Shown piece after piece: positions 1 to 8,850 of a stretch of DNA of 64,000 nucleotides. The translations under genes and the position numbers were made by a program. Source of the stretch: DATARH01 sp035550515. GTDB lineage: Bacteria > Pseudomonadota > Alphaproteobacteria > ATCC43930 > CGMCC-115725. The DNA is taken from positions 1 through 64,000 of the forward strand of contig DASZOZ010000126.1 of NCBI GenBank assembly GCA_035550515.1. Reading direction: 5' to 3'. The stretch's first letter is position 1; each line of letters begins with the position of its first letter. The notes below the pieces were generated by a model. That model was not told the origin of the DNA. It worked only from the letters and a program-made list of their open reading frames with translations, and ran no database searches.

Positions 1-1316
1 ATCGGCTCGAACCCGACCATGCCGGCGTTAGCCATGCCGGCGCCGGCCAAACCGGTGTCGGCCATGCCGGTGTCGGGCGCGGCGCCGGGCGCCGGCGTCA
101 CCGGTGCCGGGCGCGCCGGCTGGGGTGCCTCGGCGGTGCGGGCGGCGATCGGCTCGCCGCTGGCCAGCGCTTTCACCAGCTCGGCCGGGACCGGCAGGTC
201 GGCGACGTAAGCCAGCCGCACCAGCAACATCTCCGCCGCCTGCTTGGCGGACGGCGCGGTCTGCACCTCCTCGAGGCCCTTCAGCAGCATCTGCCAGGCG
301 CGCGCCCGCACCGGCATCGCCAGCACCGCGGCAAGCGGCCGGGCGCGCTCGCGGTCGCCGGCTTCCATCGGATCGCTCGTCCCGGCCTCCGGCGCCAGCT
401 TCAGCCGGGTGACGAAATGCGCCAGGTCGAGCAGGTCCTGCACGACGGTGAGCGGGTCGGCGCCGCCCTGGTAGAGCGCCTCCATCCGGTCGAGCGCGCC
501 GGCCGCGTCGCCCTTGAGCACCGTTTCGAACAGGTCGAACACCAGGTTGCGGTCGGCGATGCCGAGCATGTCGCGCACCGCGTCCTCGGTCACCGGCCCA
601 TTGGCCAGCGCGATCGCCTGGTCGAGGATCGACAGCCCGTCGCGCACCGAGCCGTCGGCGGCGCGCGCGACGAGGCCCAGCGCGCCCGGCTCGACCGCCA
701 CGCCCTCGGCCTCGGCCACCTGGCGGTAATGCGCGGCGAGCTGGTCGACCGGCACGCGGCGCAGCGAAAACCGCTGGCAGCGCGACAGCACCGTCACCGG
801 CACCTTCTGGATCTCGGTGGTCGCGAAGACGAACTTGACGTCGGGCGGCGGCTCTTCGAGCGTCTTCAACAGCGCGTTGAAGGCGTTCTTCGACAGCATG
901 TGCACTTCGTCGATGATGTAGACCTTGAACCGCGCCGCGACCGGGCGATAGCGCATACCCTCGGTCAGTTCGCGGATATCGTCGACGCCGGTGCGCGAAG
1001 CGGCGTCCATCTCGATCACGTCGACATGGCGGTCCTCGGCGATCGAGCGGCAATGCTCGCATTGGCCGCACGGGCTGACCGTCGGCCCGCCGGCGCCGTC
1101 CGCGCCGACGCAGTTGAGCGCCCGCGCGATGATCCGCGCCGTCGTCGTCTTGCCGACGCCGCGCACCCCGGTAAGGATGAAGGCGTGCGCCACCCGGCCG
1201 CTGGCGATCGCATTGGCCAGGGTGCGCACCATCGCCTCCTGGCCGATCAGCTCGGCGAAGGTCTGCGGCCGGTATTTGCGGGCCAGGACGCGATAGGGGG
1301 TCGCAGCGTCGCTCAT
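1..1316 (-). CDS. dnaX: DNA polymerase III subunit gamma/tau, 5' part (cut by window edge)
   Basis: Clamp-loader ATPase subunit of the replicative polymerase. The ATG at 1316 opens MSDAATPYRVLARKYRPQTF, the conserved DnaX start. Visible in order are the Walker A motif GVRGVGKTT (about residues 46-54), the zinc-binding cysteines (CVGAD, then CGQCEHC), the Walker B/DEVHML box and the SRC sensor 1. The AAA+ core and the clamp-loader domain III are present. The coding frame stays open to base 1, so the tau C-terminus is missing from the window. Its last visible part is a Pro/Ala/Gly-rich linker with short repeats (AGMANAGM-like). It follows the SRP RNA gene on the same strand, the usual alphaproteobacterial order. 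Very sure. Confidence 0.97.
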   Translation of the reverse strand, partial: MSDAATPYRVLARKYRPQTFAELIGQEAMVRTLANAIASGRVAHAFILTGVRGVGKTTTARIIARALNCVGADGAGGPTVSPCGQCEHCRSIAEDRHVDVIEMDAASRTGVDDIRELTEGMRYRPVAARFKVYIIDEVHMLSKNAFNALLKTLEEPPPDVKFVFATTEIQKVPVTVLSRCQRFSLRRVPVDQLAAHYRQVAEAEGVAVEPGALGLVARAADGSVRDGLSILDQAIALANGPVTEDAVRDMLGIADRNLVFDLFETVLKGDAAGALDRMEALYQGGADPLTVVQDLLDLAHFVTRLKLAPEAGTSDPMEAGDRERARPLAAVLAMPVRARAWQMLLKGLEEVQTAPSAKQAAEMLLVRLAYVADLPVPAELVKALASGEPIAARTAEAPQPARPAPVTPAPGAAPDTGMADTGLAGAGMANAGMVGFEP

Positions 1317-1336
1317 CGATACGCGCTGAAATGAGG

Positions 1337-1435
1337 TGGGAGACCGAACGTACGACCCAGGCCGGAACTCGTTACGGCTGCTTCCTTCCGGACCTGACCG
1401 GGTTGGCGAGGGACCTGTCCGCCGCCGACCTCCCA
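1337..1435 (-). ncRNA. ffs: Bacterial small SRP RNA (4.5S)
   Basis: On the minus strand the universally conserved apical core GGTCAGGTCCGGAAGGAAGC is present, followed by CAGCC. This is the Ffh-binding domain (symmetric loop plus GGAA tetraloop). The outer ends TGGGA and TCCCA pair, giving a roughly 99-nt single hairpin. It lies just upstream of dnaX in the same orientation. Ends are set from the pairing and could differ by a few bases. Confidence 0.96.
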
Positions 1436-1549
1436 GCGCACTATATCAGGTGCCGGGGTGCGCGCGGCAAGTTTCGCGGTGATGACGATGCCGGTGCGCC
1501 TCGTGCGGCATGGCGCTAGAGTGCGAGCAACGGCGTGGTGGAGGAAGTG

Positions 1550-2344
1550 ATGGAACTCACCCCGGCACAGATGGCGCGGTTCGAGCGTGACGGGTTTCTG
1601 ATCTTCCCCGACCTGTTCGGCCCGGCGGAGGTGGCGGTGCTGCGCCAGGAGGTGGCGCGGCTGTCGCAGCTCGACACCGAGGAGGTGTTCCGCGAGCATA
1701 CCGGCGGCGTCAAAAGCATCTTCCGGGTGCATGAGACGGACGGCGTGACCCGGTCGGCGCCGTTCCGCGCGCTGGTCCGCACGCCGCGGGTGCTGCGGCC
1801 GGTGCGGCAGGTGCTGGGCGGCGACGTCTATGTCTACCACACCAAGATCAACGCCAAGCCGGCGGTCGAGGGCACGATCTGGATGTGGCACCAGGACTAC
1901 AACGCCTGGAGCAAGGACGGCTGCCCGACGCCGAACATGGCGACCTTCAACGTCATGCTCAACGACACCAGCGAATTGAGCGGCGGGCTCTACATCATCC
2001 CCGGCAGCCACAAGCTCGGCCTGCTGGAATCGGTCTACGACAGCTCGACCGGCTACAAGCTCTGGGTGATCCCAAAGGAAAAGATGATCGAGGTGATGCG
2101 GAATTCGCCCCCGCCGGTCGCGGTCGCCGGGCGGGCGGGCACGGGCGTGCTGTTCCACTGCAATGTGCTGCATGCCTCGGGGCACAACCTTTCGGCCGAG
2201 GATCGCTGGCACGTCTACGTGTCGTACAACGCGGTCGCCAACAAGCCGGTGCTCGGGCCGAACCCGCGCCCCGACTGGGTCGTGTCGCGCAACTGGCATC
2301 CGCTGCCGATCGAGGATGACGAAGGCGTCACCAAGGCTGCCTGA
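1550..2344 (+). CDS. Phytanoyl-CoA dioxygenase (PhyH) family protein
   Basis: Fe(II)/2-oxoglutarate-dependent oxygenase of 264 aa, the usual length for PhyH/EctD-type hydroxylases. The iron-binding HxD is HQD at residues 114-116, the distal His is probably H208 (VLHASGHN), and an Arg at 219 could bind the 2-oxoglutarate carboxylate. The core GGLYIIPGSHKLG is typical of the family. An in-frame GTG lies 15 bases upstream, but the ATG at 1550 has GGAGG five bases before it and is preferred. The substrate cannot be told. The solute-binding protein gene starts 31 bp downstream, so a link to an imported compound is possible but is inference. Confidence 0.88.
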   Translation: MELTPAQMARFERDGFLIFPDLFGPAEVAVLRQEVARLSQLDTEEVFREHTGGVKSIFRVHETDGVTRSAPFRALVRTPRVLRPVRQVLGGDVYVYHTKINAKPAVEGTIWMWHQDYNAWSKDGCPTPNMATFNVMLNDTSELSGGLYIIPGSHKLGLLESVYDSSTGYKLWVIPKEKMIEVMRNSPPPVAVAGRAGTGVLFHCNVLHASGHNLSAEDRWHVYVSYNAVANKPVLGPNPRPDWVVSRNWHPLPIEDDEGVTKAA

Positions 2345-2375
2345 CCCGGTGCGGCATCAAGATAGGACCCCCACA

Positions 2376-3983
2376 ATGCCTCGAACCTTGGCGGCGGCGG
2401 CCGCACTGCTCGCGCTTCTGTCATTGTCGACCGGCGCGGCGCGCGCCGACGAGACCCCCAAGCGCGGCGGCATCCTGAATTACGTCATTCCGGCCGATTC
2501 GCCGCCGAGCTTTGACGGGCACCGGGAGAACACCTTCGCGACGATCCACGCGGTGGCGCCGTTCTACAGCGTGCTGATCCGGGCGAACCCGGAGAACCCT
2601 TCCGACACGACGCATTTCGTCTGCGATGTCTGCACGGAAATCCCCGAGCCGACGGATGGCGGGCGCACCTACACCTTCACGATCCGCAAGGACGTCAAGT
2701 TTCACGACGGCGCCGCGCTCACCGCCGACGACGTGGCGGCGAGCTGGAACCACATCATCTTTCCGCCGCCGGGGGTCATCAGCTCGCAGCGCGGCTATTA
2801 TTCGGGGATCGTCGACAGCGTCACAGCCACCGGGCCGAACACCGTCGTCTTCCGCCTCAAATTCGCGACGGCGGCGTTTCTGCCGGCGCTCGCCAACCCC
2901 TATACCTTCATCTATCAGAAGGCGAAGCTCGACCGCGACCCGCATTGGTACGAGAAAAACATCGACGGCACCGGCCCCTTCCGCCTTAAGGAATACCAGG
3001 TCGGGCAATCGATTTCGGGCGAACGCAACCCCGATTACTTTCGCCCCGGCCTGCCGTATCTCGACGGCTTTACCGGCATCTTCGCCGACAAGCAGGCGAC
3101 CCGCGTCGCCGCGATCAAGAGCGACCGGGCGGCGATCGAGTTCCGCGGCTTTCCGCCGGCGACCGTCGACGAGCTGCGCGCGGCGCTGGGCAATCAGTTC
3201 GCCTTGCAGGAGAGCGACTGGAACTGCGGTGCCCTGCTGACGCCGAACCACCAGAAAAAGCCGTTCAACGACCCGCGGGTGCGCCGTGCGCTGAGCCTGG
3301 CGATCGATCGCTGGGGCAGTGCGCCGGCGCTGTCGAAGATCACCATCGAGAAGACGGTGGGCGGCGTCAGCTTCCCCGGCTCGCCGCTCGCCGCGACCAA
3401 GGAGGAGCTGCAGCAGATCGCCGGTTATTGGCCCGATATCGACAAGTCCCGCGCCGAGGCGAAGCGGCTGCTCAAGGAAGCCGGCCAGGAGAACCTCAGC
3501 TTCGAACTGCTCAACCGCGACGTCGACCAGCCGTATAAATTCAACGCGATCTGGGCGATCGACGAGTGGAGCAAGATCGGCGTCAAGGCGACGCAGCGGG
3601 TGCTCGCCACCGGCCCCTATACCGAGGCGATCCGTTCCGGCGATTTCGGGATCGCGCTCGACGGCGACTGCCAGACCGTGGTCAACCCGCTGCTCGACGG
3701 CACGAAATATCTGCCGCATTCGGTATCGCCGTACAATTTCGGCAAGTACGACGACCCGGAAGAGATCGCGCTCTACGACCGCATGCTGCGCGAGACCGAT
3801 TTCGCCAAACAGCGGGCGCTGATGCGCGCGTTCGAAAAGCGCGTGCTCGATACCGAGGCGCACGAGATCTTTCTGCTCTGGCGGTACCGGCTGGTGCCGT
3901 ACCGCCGCTACGTCAAGGGCTGGAAGATCAGCCCGAGCCACTACGTCAACCAGGATCTCGGCACCATCTGGCTCGATCGATAA
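2376..3983 (+). CDS. ABC transporter substrate-binding protein, family 5 (peptide/opine type)
   Basis: Periplasmic binding protein of 535 aa in the SBP_bac_5 family (OppA/DppA fold). The ATG at 2376 gives a clean Sec signal peptide (MPRTLAAAAALLALLSLSTG, cleavage after ARA). The typical block YTFTIRKDVKFHDGAALTAD lies near residues 95-115, with GTGPFRLKEY and RNPDYF later. No permease or ATPase genes sit beside it, so it is an orphan or works with a transporter elsewhere. It lies in the same direction as the PhyH oxygenase, 31 bp away, and may share its transcript. Ligand unknown. Confidence 0.92.
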   Translation: MPRTLAAAAALLALLSLSTGAARADETPKRGGILNYVIPADSPPSFDGHRENTFATIHAVAPFYSVLIRANPENPSDTTHFVCDVCTEIPEPTDGGRTYTFTIRKDVKFHDGAALTADDVAASWNHIIFPPPGVISSQRGYYSGIVDSVTATGPNTVVFRLKFATAAFLPALANPYTFIYQKAKLDRDPHWYEKNIDGTGPFRLKEYQVGQSISGERNPDYFRPGLPYLDGFTGIFADKQATRVAAIKSDRAAIEFRGFPPATVDELRAALGNQFALQESDWNCGALLTPNHQKKPFNDPRVRRALSLAIDRWGSAPALSKITIEKTVGGVSFPGSPLAATKEELQQIAGYWPDIDKSRAEAKRLLKEAGQENLSFELLNRDVDQPYKFNAIWAIDEWSKIGVKATQRVLATGPYTEAIRSGDFGIALDGDCQTVVNPLLDGTKYLPHSVSPYNFGKYDDPEEIALYDRMLRETDFAKQRALMRAFEKRVLDTEAHEIFLLWRYRLVPYRRYVKGWKISPSHYVNQDLGTIWLDR

Positions 3984-4040
3984 GCGAACTCATGCGGCGG
4001 CAAATTGTTTGCCTGGCACGGAATCTCGACGGAGACGACA

Positions 4041-4223
4041 ATGCCGGCGAAATCGAAGGCGCAGCAAAAGGCGGCGGGCGCAGCCCTCGCCGCCAAACGC
4101 GGCGATCAAAAGGTGAGCGACCTGAAAGGCGCGTCGCGCTCGATGTACAAATCGATGAGCAAAGACGAGCTCGAAGACTTCGCCTCGACCAAGCGCAAGG
4201 GCAAGCCGGAGCACGTCAAGTAG
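4041..4223 (+). CDS. DUF3008 family small protein
   Basis: A 60-aa, Lys-rich, probably cytosolic protein. The start at 4041 is set by GGAG six bases upstream and by the conserved opening MPAKSKAQQKAAGAALAAKR. The remainder (LKGASRSMYKSMS, then STKRKGKPEHVK) matches the DUF3008 pattern as I know it. The function of the family is not known. It stands alone between the binding protein and the aldehyde dehydrogenase. Confidence 0.88.
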   Translation: MPAKSKAQQKAAGAALAAKRGDQKVSDLKGASRSMYKSMSKDELEDFASTKRKGKPEHVK

Positions 4224-4265
4224 CGCTTTTGGTGCGTCCTTCGAGGCTGGTACCGGGCTGAGAGC

Positions 4266-5717
4266 ATGGCGCACGAGACGCAGCATTATATCGACGGGGC
4301 CTGGGTCGACCCGATCCAGCCGGTCGTCATCGACGTCGTCGACCCCTCGACCGAAGAGGTGTTCACCCGAATACGCGGCGGCGGTCCGGCCGATGTCGAC
4401 CGGGCCGTGGCCGCCGCGCGCGCCGCGTTTCCTGCCTTCGCCGAGAGCACGCGCCGCGACCGGCTCGACCTGCTGCGCGCCATCGCTTCCGCGTACGAAA
4501 AGCGCCGGCACGATATAGCCGAGGCGCTCTGCCGCGAGATGGGCGCGCCGCGCAAATTCGCCTATGAGAGCCAATCCGCGACCGGCACCGCGCATCTTGC
4601 CCGAACGATCGAGGCGCTGGAGGAGTATGCGTTCGCCGCGCGGCAAGGCGCGACCCTCATCACGCGCGAGCCGATCGGCGTCGCCGGGCTCATCACCCCC
4701 TGGAACTGGCCGATCAACCAGATCGTCTGCAAGGTCGCGCCGGCGCTCGCCGCGGGCTGCGCGATGGTGCTCAAACCCTCGGAGATCGCGCCGCTCAGCG
4801 CGATGATCTGGTCGGAGGTGATGCACGCCGCCGGGGTGCCGAAGGGTGTCTACAACATGGTGCAAGGCGCCGGCGACGTCGTTGGCGCGGCGCTGTCGGC
4901 GCATCCGGACATCGACATGATGTCGTTCACCGGCTCGACCCGGGCCGGCATCCTGGTCGCTCAAGCGGCGGCGCCGACCGTGAAGCGCGTCGCCCAAGAG
5001 CTTGGCGGCAAGTCGGCCAACATCATCCTGCCCGACGCCGATTTCCCCGGCGCGGTGGCCAAGGGCGTCGCCGAGCTGATGGAGAATAGCGGCCAGTCCT
5101 GCACCGCCCCGAGCCGGATGCTGGTGCCGGTCGACCGGCACGACGAGGTGAAACGGCTCGCCAAGGCGGCGGCTGAGCGCCTTGCGGTCGGCGACGTGCG
5201 CGATCCGCGCACCGATCTCGGGCCGGTGGCAAGCCGGGCGCAGTTCGACAAGGTGCAGCGGCTGATCCGGTCGGGCATCGAAGAAGGCGCCGAACTCGTG
5301 ACCGGCGGGCTGGGCCGGCCGGAGCATCTCGACCGCGGCTGGTTTGTGCGCCCGACCGTGTTCGCCGCGGTGCGCAACGACATGACCATCGCGCGCGAGG
5401 AGATATTCGGTCCGGTGCTGGCGATCCTGCCCTACCGCGACGAAGCCGATGCGGTCGCCATCGCCAACGACACGCCGTACGGCCTTGCCGCCTATGTCCA
5501 GTCCCGCGATGCGGAGCGAGCCTATCGGATCGCGGCCAGGCTCCGCGCCGGCAATGTCTATGTGAACCACCCCGATTGGGACACGGCCGCGCCGTTCGGC
5601 GGGTACAAGCAGTCAGGCAACGGCCGCGAATACGGAAAATGGGGGATCGCGGAATTTCTCGAGGTCAAAGCCATCACCGGCCTGCCGCCGACGACCCCGT
5701 CTCTGAGGACAGCCTGA
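4266..5717 (+). CDS. NAD(P)-dependent aldehyde dehydrogenase
   Basis: Aldehyde dehydrogenase superfamily, 483 aa. It oxidises an aldehyde to the acid with NAD(P)+ in the cytosol. Catalytic residues are visible: N147 in TPWNWP, K170 in VLKPSE, general base E245 in QELGGKS and nucleophile C279 in GQSCTAP. The late motif EEIFGPVLAILPY is also present. The start ATG at 4266 is preceded only by a weak purine stretch (GGCTGAGAGC). The closest generic assignment is a betaine/4-hydroxybutyraldehyde-type enzyme; the substrate is not readable from sequence. Its stop lies 25 bp from the convergent cupin gene. Confidence 0.95.
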   Translation: MAHETQHYIDGAWVDPIQPVVIDVVDPSTEEVFTRIRGGGPADVDRAVAAARAAFPAFAESTRRDRLDLLRAIASAYEKRRHDIAEALCREMGAPRKFAYESQSATGTAHLARTIEALEEYAFAARQGATLITREPIGVAGLITPWNWPINQIVCKVAPALAAGCAMVLKPSEIAPLSAMIWSEVMHAAGVPKGVYNMVQGAGDVVGAALSAHPDIDMMSFTGSTRAGILVAQAAAPTVKRVAQELGGKSANIILPDADFPGAVAKGVAELMENSGQSCTAPSRMLVPVDRHDEVKRLAKAAAERLAVGDVRDPRTDLGPVASRAQFDKVQRLIRSGIEEGAELVTGGLGRPEHLDRGWFVRPTVFAAVRNDMTIAREEIFGPVLAILPYRDEADAVAIANDTPYGLAAYVQSRDAERAYRIAARLRAGNVYVNHPDWDTAAPFGGYKQSGNGREYGKWGIAEFLEVKAITGLPPTTPSLRTA

Positions 5718-5742
5718 CCGGAGACCGATGCGCGGCCTACAC

Positions 5743-6372
5743 TTACGGCATGGTGGCCGGCGACGAGAAGGGTTTGGTGGCATCCACGACAAACATGACC
5801 AGCGCGGTCAGGTTTTCCTTGCCGGTGCTCGACACCTCCATCGCCGTGCCGGGCGGATGACCGGGCATCGACTGGCCGGCGGAGACGTGATGCGTGCCGT
5901 CCGGGGTCTTTTGCGTGAGTTCGCCGGTGAGCACGTAAAAGGTCTCGGAGCCGGGATGGGTATGCACAGGGGTTTTAACCCCTGGAGGACCGCTTGCGCT
6001 GTTGAGGCGCAGCAGGTACTCGGGCGCGGATATCGGCGGTACCGGCCCGATTTCGGCGACCTTGCTGCCGCCGGGCGACGATCCACCGCGCGGCCCCAGC
6101 GTGAACAGCCAAGCCTTGCCTGCAACCTCGGCAGCGAGCGCGGTAGGCCCCGCTGCCGCCTGCGCCTGGGCAAGCGTCGGGAAATTATCGATGCGCCAGA
6201 ACCATGGCCCCGGCGGCAGCTGTGCGACTTTCTTTTCCGTCACCGCCGTGACGGTGAATTTCTGGGCCAGGGCCGCCGCCGAGGTCAGCGGCAAGACCGT
6301 CGCGGCGATTGTCCAGAGGGTGATTATCCAGAGGGCGAGTGACCATCGGTGAGCGCCTGCGGCCCGTATCAT
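5743..6372 (-). CDS. Secreted cupin-domain protein
   Basis: A 209-aa protein with an N-terminal signal peptide (hydrophobic stretch LALWIITLWTIAATVLPL, cleavage likely after AAALA, before QKF) and one C-terminal cupin barrel. The metal-binding cupin motif 1 is visible as HTHPGSETFYVLTGEL (two His plus Glu), with the second motif near SMPGHPPGTAMEV. It is likely periplasmic. Substrate and activity are unknown; an RmlC-like sensing or dioxygenase role is possible. It is divergent from the AraC-TPR regulator that starts about 150 bp away, which makes that regulator a candidate controller. Confidence 0.85.
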   Translation of the reverse strand: MIRAAGAHRWSLALWIITLWTIAATVLPLTSAAALAQKFTVTAVTEKKVAQLPPGPWFWRIDNFPTLAQAQAAAGPTALAAEVAGKAWLFTLGPRGGSSPGGSKVAEIGPVPPISAPEYLLRLNSASGPPGVKTPVHTHPGSETFYVLTGELTQKTPDGTHHVSAGQSMPGHPPGTAMEVSSTGKENLTALVMFVVDATKPFSSPATMP

Positions 6373-6523
6373 CGCCGTCCATCCTCTTGCCCGTCCTGAT
6401 GCGCAGGATCGTGCGGCGGGGCGCATGGCTGCCGCTAGCCGGTTTGCGCCGCGATATTCAAAATCCGCCGGAAAGCGTTTATCGTGCCGGCGAGTTTCTC
6501 CAGTGGCGCGGGTGCCGGCGACG

Positions 6524-7717
6524 ATGTCGAGCAGTGACCCGATGGTCGACGAGGAGCCGGATCGAGCGCTTCCGGGCGGCGAGAAACTCTCTCCGTCGTT
6601 GCCCGCCGATGTGGTGCGCACCCTGCGCTGGCTCCGTGGCCATTTGGCGGAGCCGGTCCGGCTCGAACGGCTCGCCGCTATCGGAGGGGTCCGCCCGCGA
6701 ACGCTGGAGACGCATTTCAAGCTGTTTCTGGGGACGACGCCGCTCGGCTGGGTACGGCGGATGCGCCTCACGCGAGCACGCCAGCAGCTGCTTCGGTCAA
6801 AGCAGGGCGCGACGGTCACGGATGTTGCGCTGGCCAACGGGTTCAACCAGCTCGGCCGATTTGCGGCGCAATATCGGAAGGTGTTCGGAGAGCTGCCGTC
6901 CGCCACGTTCCGACAGTCAAAATCCTCGCCGGCCCAGAAAATCGATGAAGATACCGATGAGGCCATCCGCCTGACGTTGAATGCCCTGCCGTTCGCCTTT
7001 GCGGTCGAACGCGAGCAGTGCAACCTGGCCCTCGAAGGGCTAAACCGTCCCCAGGAGCTGTCGCCCGGCTACGGGTTGCCAAAGGCCGTCGCCGGCTGGT
7101 GCCGCGCACAACGGGCAGCACACGATTTCGGCTCGACGCCCGACATCGATCGGAGGCACGCGTACCGGCTTGCGGAGGAGGCGTACACGCTCTCTCCGCA
7201 TGACGCGCTGACCCTGACGCTGAGCAGCGGCGCGCTCGTATTGCTGAACCGGCTCGACGAGGCGGACCGGCGGCTGGAGCAGGCGCTGGCGCTCGATCCC
7301 TGGATGGCGTATGCGTGGATCCGGCGCGGCTGGATGTCGGCCTATCTGGGCGATCCCGAGGGCGCCATCCGCGAGCTGAGGACGGCGCTTCACCTGATGC
7401 CGTTCGACCCGCTGCGGCACATCACGTTCATCGGCATGGGCTGCGCGCATTTTGCCGCCGAGCGATACGACCCCGCGGCACGGTGGATCCTGGACGGTGT
7501 CGCGACCTACCCGGAATCCTACTGGGCGCGCCGGGTCGCGGTGGCCGCGGTCGCCCTGACCGGTGCGCGGGCCGACGCGCGCCGCATGGCACGGCAACTG
7601 ATGCGCAAGGAGCCCAACCTGACGGTCGAGCGAGCGCGGCGGGCCTGGCCGTTCACGGCCAGGTTCATGTCGCGTCTCGGGGACGGGCTCGAAATCGCGG
7701 GATTGCCGCAATCTTAG
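6524..7717 (+). CDS. AraC-type helix-turn-helix regulator fused to TPR-like repeats
   Basis: An AraC/XylS DNA-binding domain stands at the N-terminus (about residues 25-140: RPRTLETHFKLFLGTTPLGW, then VTDVALANGFNQLGRFAAQYRKVFGELPS). It is followed by about 250 residues of TPR-like helices (AYRLAEEAYTLSPHDALTL, RLEQALALDPWMAYAWIRRG). This is the reverse of the classical AraC order and resembles regulators in which the TPR part senses a partner. The ATG at 6524 is chosen because the fold begins shortly after. An in-frame start at 6425 would add 33 residues of basic, low-complexity sequence. Divergent from the cupin gene, convergent with the ABC ATPase. Confidence 0.8.
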   Translation: MSSSDPMVDEEPDRALPGGEKLSPSLPADVVRTLRWLRGHLAEPVRLERLAAIGGVRPRTLETHFKLFLGTTPLGWVRRMRLTRARQQLLRSKQGATVTDVALANGFNQLGRFAAQYRKVFGELPSATFRQSKSSPAQKIDEDTDEAIRLTLNALPFAFAVEREQCNLALEGLNRPQELSPGYGLPKAVAGWCRAQRAAHDFGSTPDIDRRHAYRLAEEAYTLSPHDALTLTLSSGALVLLNRLDEADRRLEQALALDPWMAYAWIRRGWMSAYLGDPEGAIRELRTALHLMPFDPLRHITFIGMGCAHFAAERYDPAARWILDGVATYPESYWARRVAVAAVALTGARADARRMARQLMRKEPNLTVERARRAWPFTARFMSRLGDGLEIAGLPQS

Positions 7718-7726
7718 GGGCGGCGC

Positions 7727-8848
7727 TTAATCGCGCGGCGTCGCGACCGGCACCACGGCATCGGGGGGAAATGTCAGCCGCACGGGGGTGCCGGGCAGCA
7801 GCATGCCGGTCGCGGCGCCGGTGACGCGAAGCTCCTGGTCTCCGGCCTGGACATCGTAGCGGATATTGCCGCCGAGAAAACTTGCAGCCCGGACGGTGCC
7901 GTGCAAGGTGCCGGGAATCGCCGTCGACATGGCGCCTTCAGGCCCGATCTCGATGCTTTCGGGACGCACCGAGGCGCTGATCGCGGCGCCGGCGGTGCTG
8001 CCGGCCGGGAACCGGCAGGGGATGATGGCGCCGCCGGAAAGCCGGAACTCTCCGACGCCGCCGGGCTCAACCGTCGCGAGGCAGGTGCCGGCGAGCAGGT
8101 TGGCGGCGCCGATGAACGACGCGACAAACTCCGTCGCCGGGCGGAAGTAGATCGCCTGCGGGTCGTCCAGCTGCACGACGCGGCCGCGGTCCATGACCGC
8201 GATCAGGTCCGACATCGCCAGCGCCTCGGACTGGTCGTGGGTGACATAGATCGTCGTGATGCCGATCTGCTGCTGCAGCCGGCGCAATTCGGCCCGCATA
8301 TCCTCGCGCAACGCCGCATCGAGGTTCGACAGCGGCTCGTCGAGCAACAGCAGTTGCGGCCGGTGGACGAGGGCGCGCGCCAGAGCGACGCGCTGCTGCT
8401 GACCGCCCGACAGCCGGGTCGCCGGCCGTTCGCCATACCCCGAAAGGCCGACGGTGGTCAGCGCCTCCTCCACCATCGCCGCCATCTCCTGCCGGCTGTG
8501 ACGGCGGTCCTTGGCGACGCGGAGCGGGAAGGCGATGTTCTCGAACACCGTCATATGCGGCCAGATCGCATAGGACTGGAACACCATGCCGATGCCGCGC
8601 CGGTGCATCGGCACGGCGATGCCGCGCGCCCCGTCGAACAGCACCCTGTCGCCGACCGCGATGGTGCCGGCATCGGGCCGCTCCAGCCCGGCGATGCAGC
8701 GGAGGGTCGTGGTCTTGCCGCAGCCGCTCGGACCCAGCAGCGTGAAAAACGTGCCCGGCGGCAGGTCGAACGACATCTCCCTGACGCCGCCGGTCTGGCT
8801 GTCGTAGCGATTGGCGTAGATCTTGGTGAGACCGGAAACGCGCAGCAC
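7727..8848 (-). CDS. ABC transporter ATP-binding protein (PotA/FbpC type)
   Basis: Importer ATPase of 373 aa. It shows Walker A GPSGCGKTT, Q-loop VFQSYAIWPHMT, signature LSGGQQQR, Walker B LLLLDEPLSNLD and switch His in YVTHDQSEAL. A C-terminal TOBE-like region of about 110 residues follows, as in polyamine/iron/sulfate importers. The start is taken as GTG 8848, two bases after the permease stop, with GGAG upstream. It forms one operon with the double permease and two binding proteins. The substrate class (ferric iron, polyamine, phosphonate or similar) is not decided by the sequence. Confidence 0.93.
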   Translation of the reverse strand: MLRVSGLTKIYANRYDSQTGGVREMSFDLPPGTFFTLLGPSGCGKTTTLRCIAGLERPDAGTIAVGDRVLFDGARGIAVPMHRRGIGMVFQSYAIWPHMTVFENIAFPLRVAKDRRHSRQEMAAMVEEALTTVGLSGYGERPATRLSGGQQQRVALARALVHRPQLLLLDEPLSNLDAALREDMRAELRRLQQQIGITTIYVTHDQSEALAMSDLIAVMDRGRVVQLDDPQAIYFRPATEFVASFIGAANLLAGTCLATVEPGGVGEFRLSGGAIIPCRFPAGSTAGAAISASVRPESIEIGPEGAMSTAIPGTLHGTVRAASFLGGNIRYDVQAGDQELRVTGAATGMLLPGTPVRLTFPPDAVVPVATPRD

Positions 8849-8850
8849 GG

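Noticed and set aside
28..1071. Long Arg-rich open frame inside dnaX
   Set aside because: Same strand but a different frame. It is a GC-rich shadow with no domain content, whereas the dnaX frame is unmistakable.
2421..5570. Long minus-strand open frames opposite the binding protein and the aldehyde dehydrogenase
   Set aside because: Rich in Arg, Gly, Asp and His and anti-parallel to well-conserved genes; typical high-GC shadow frames.
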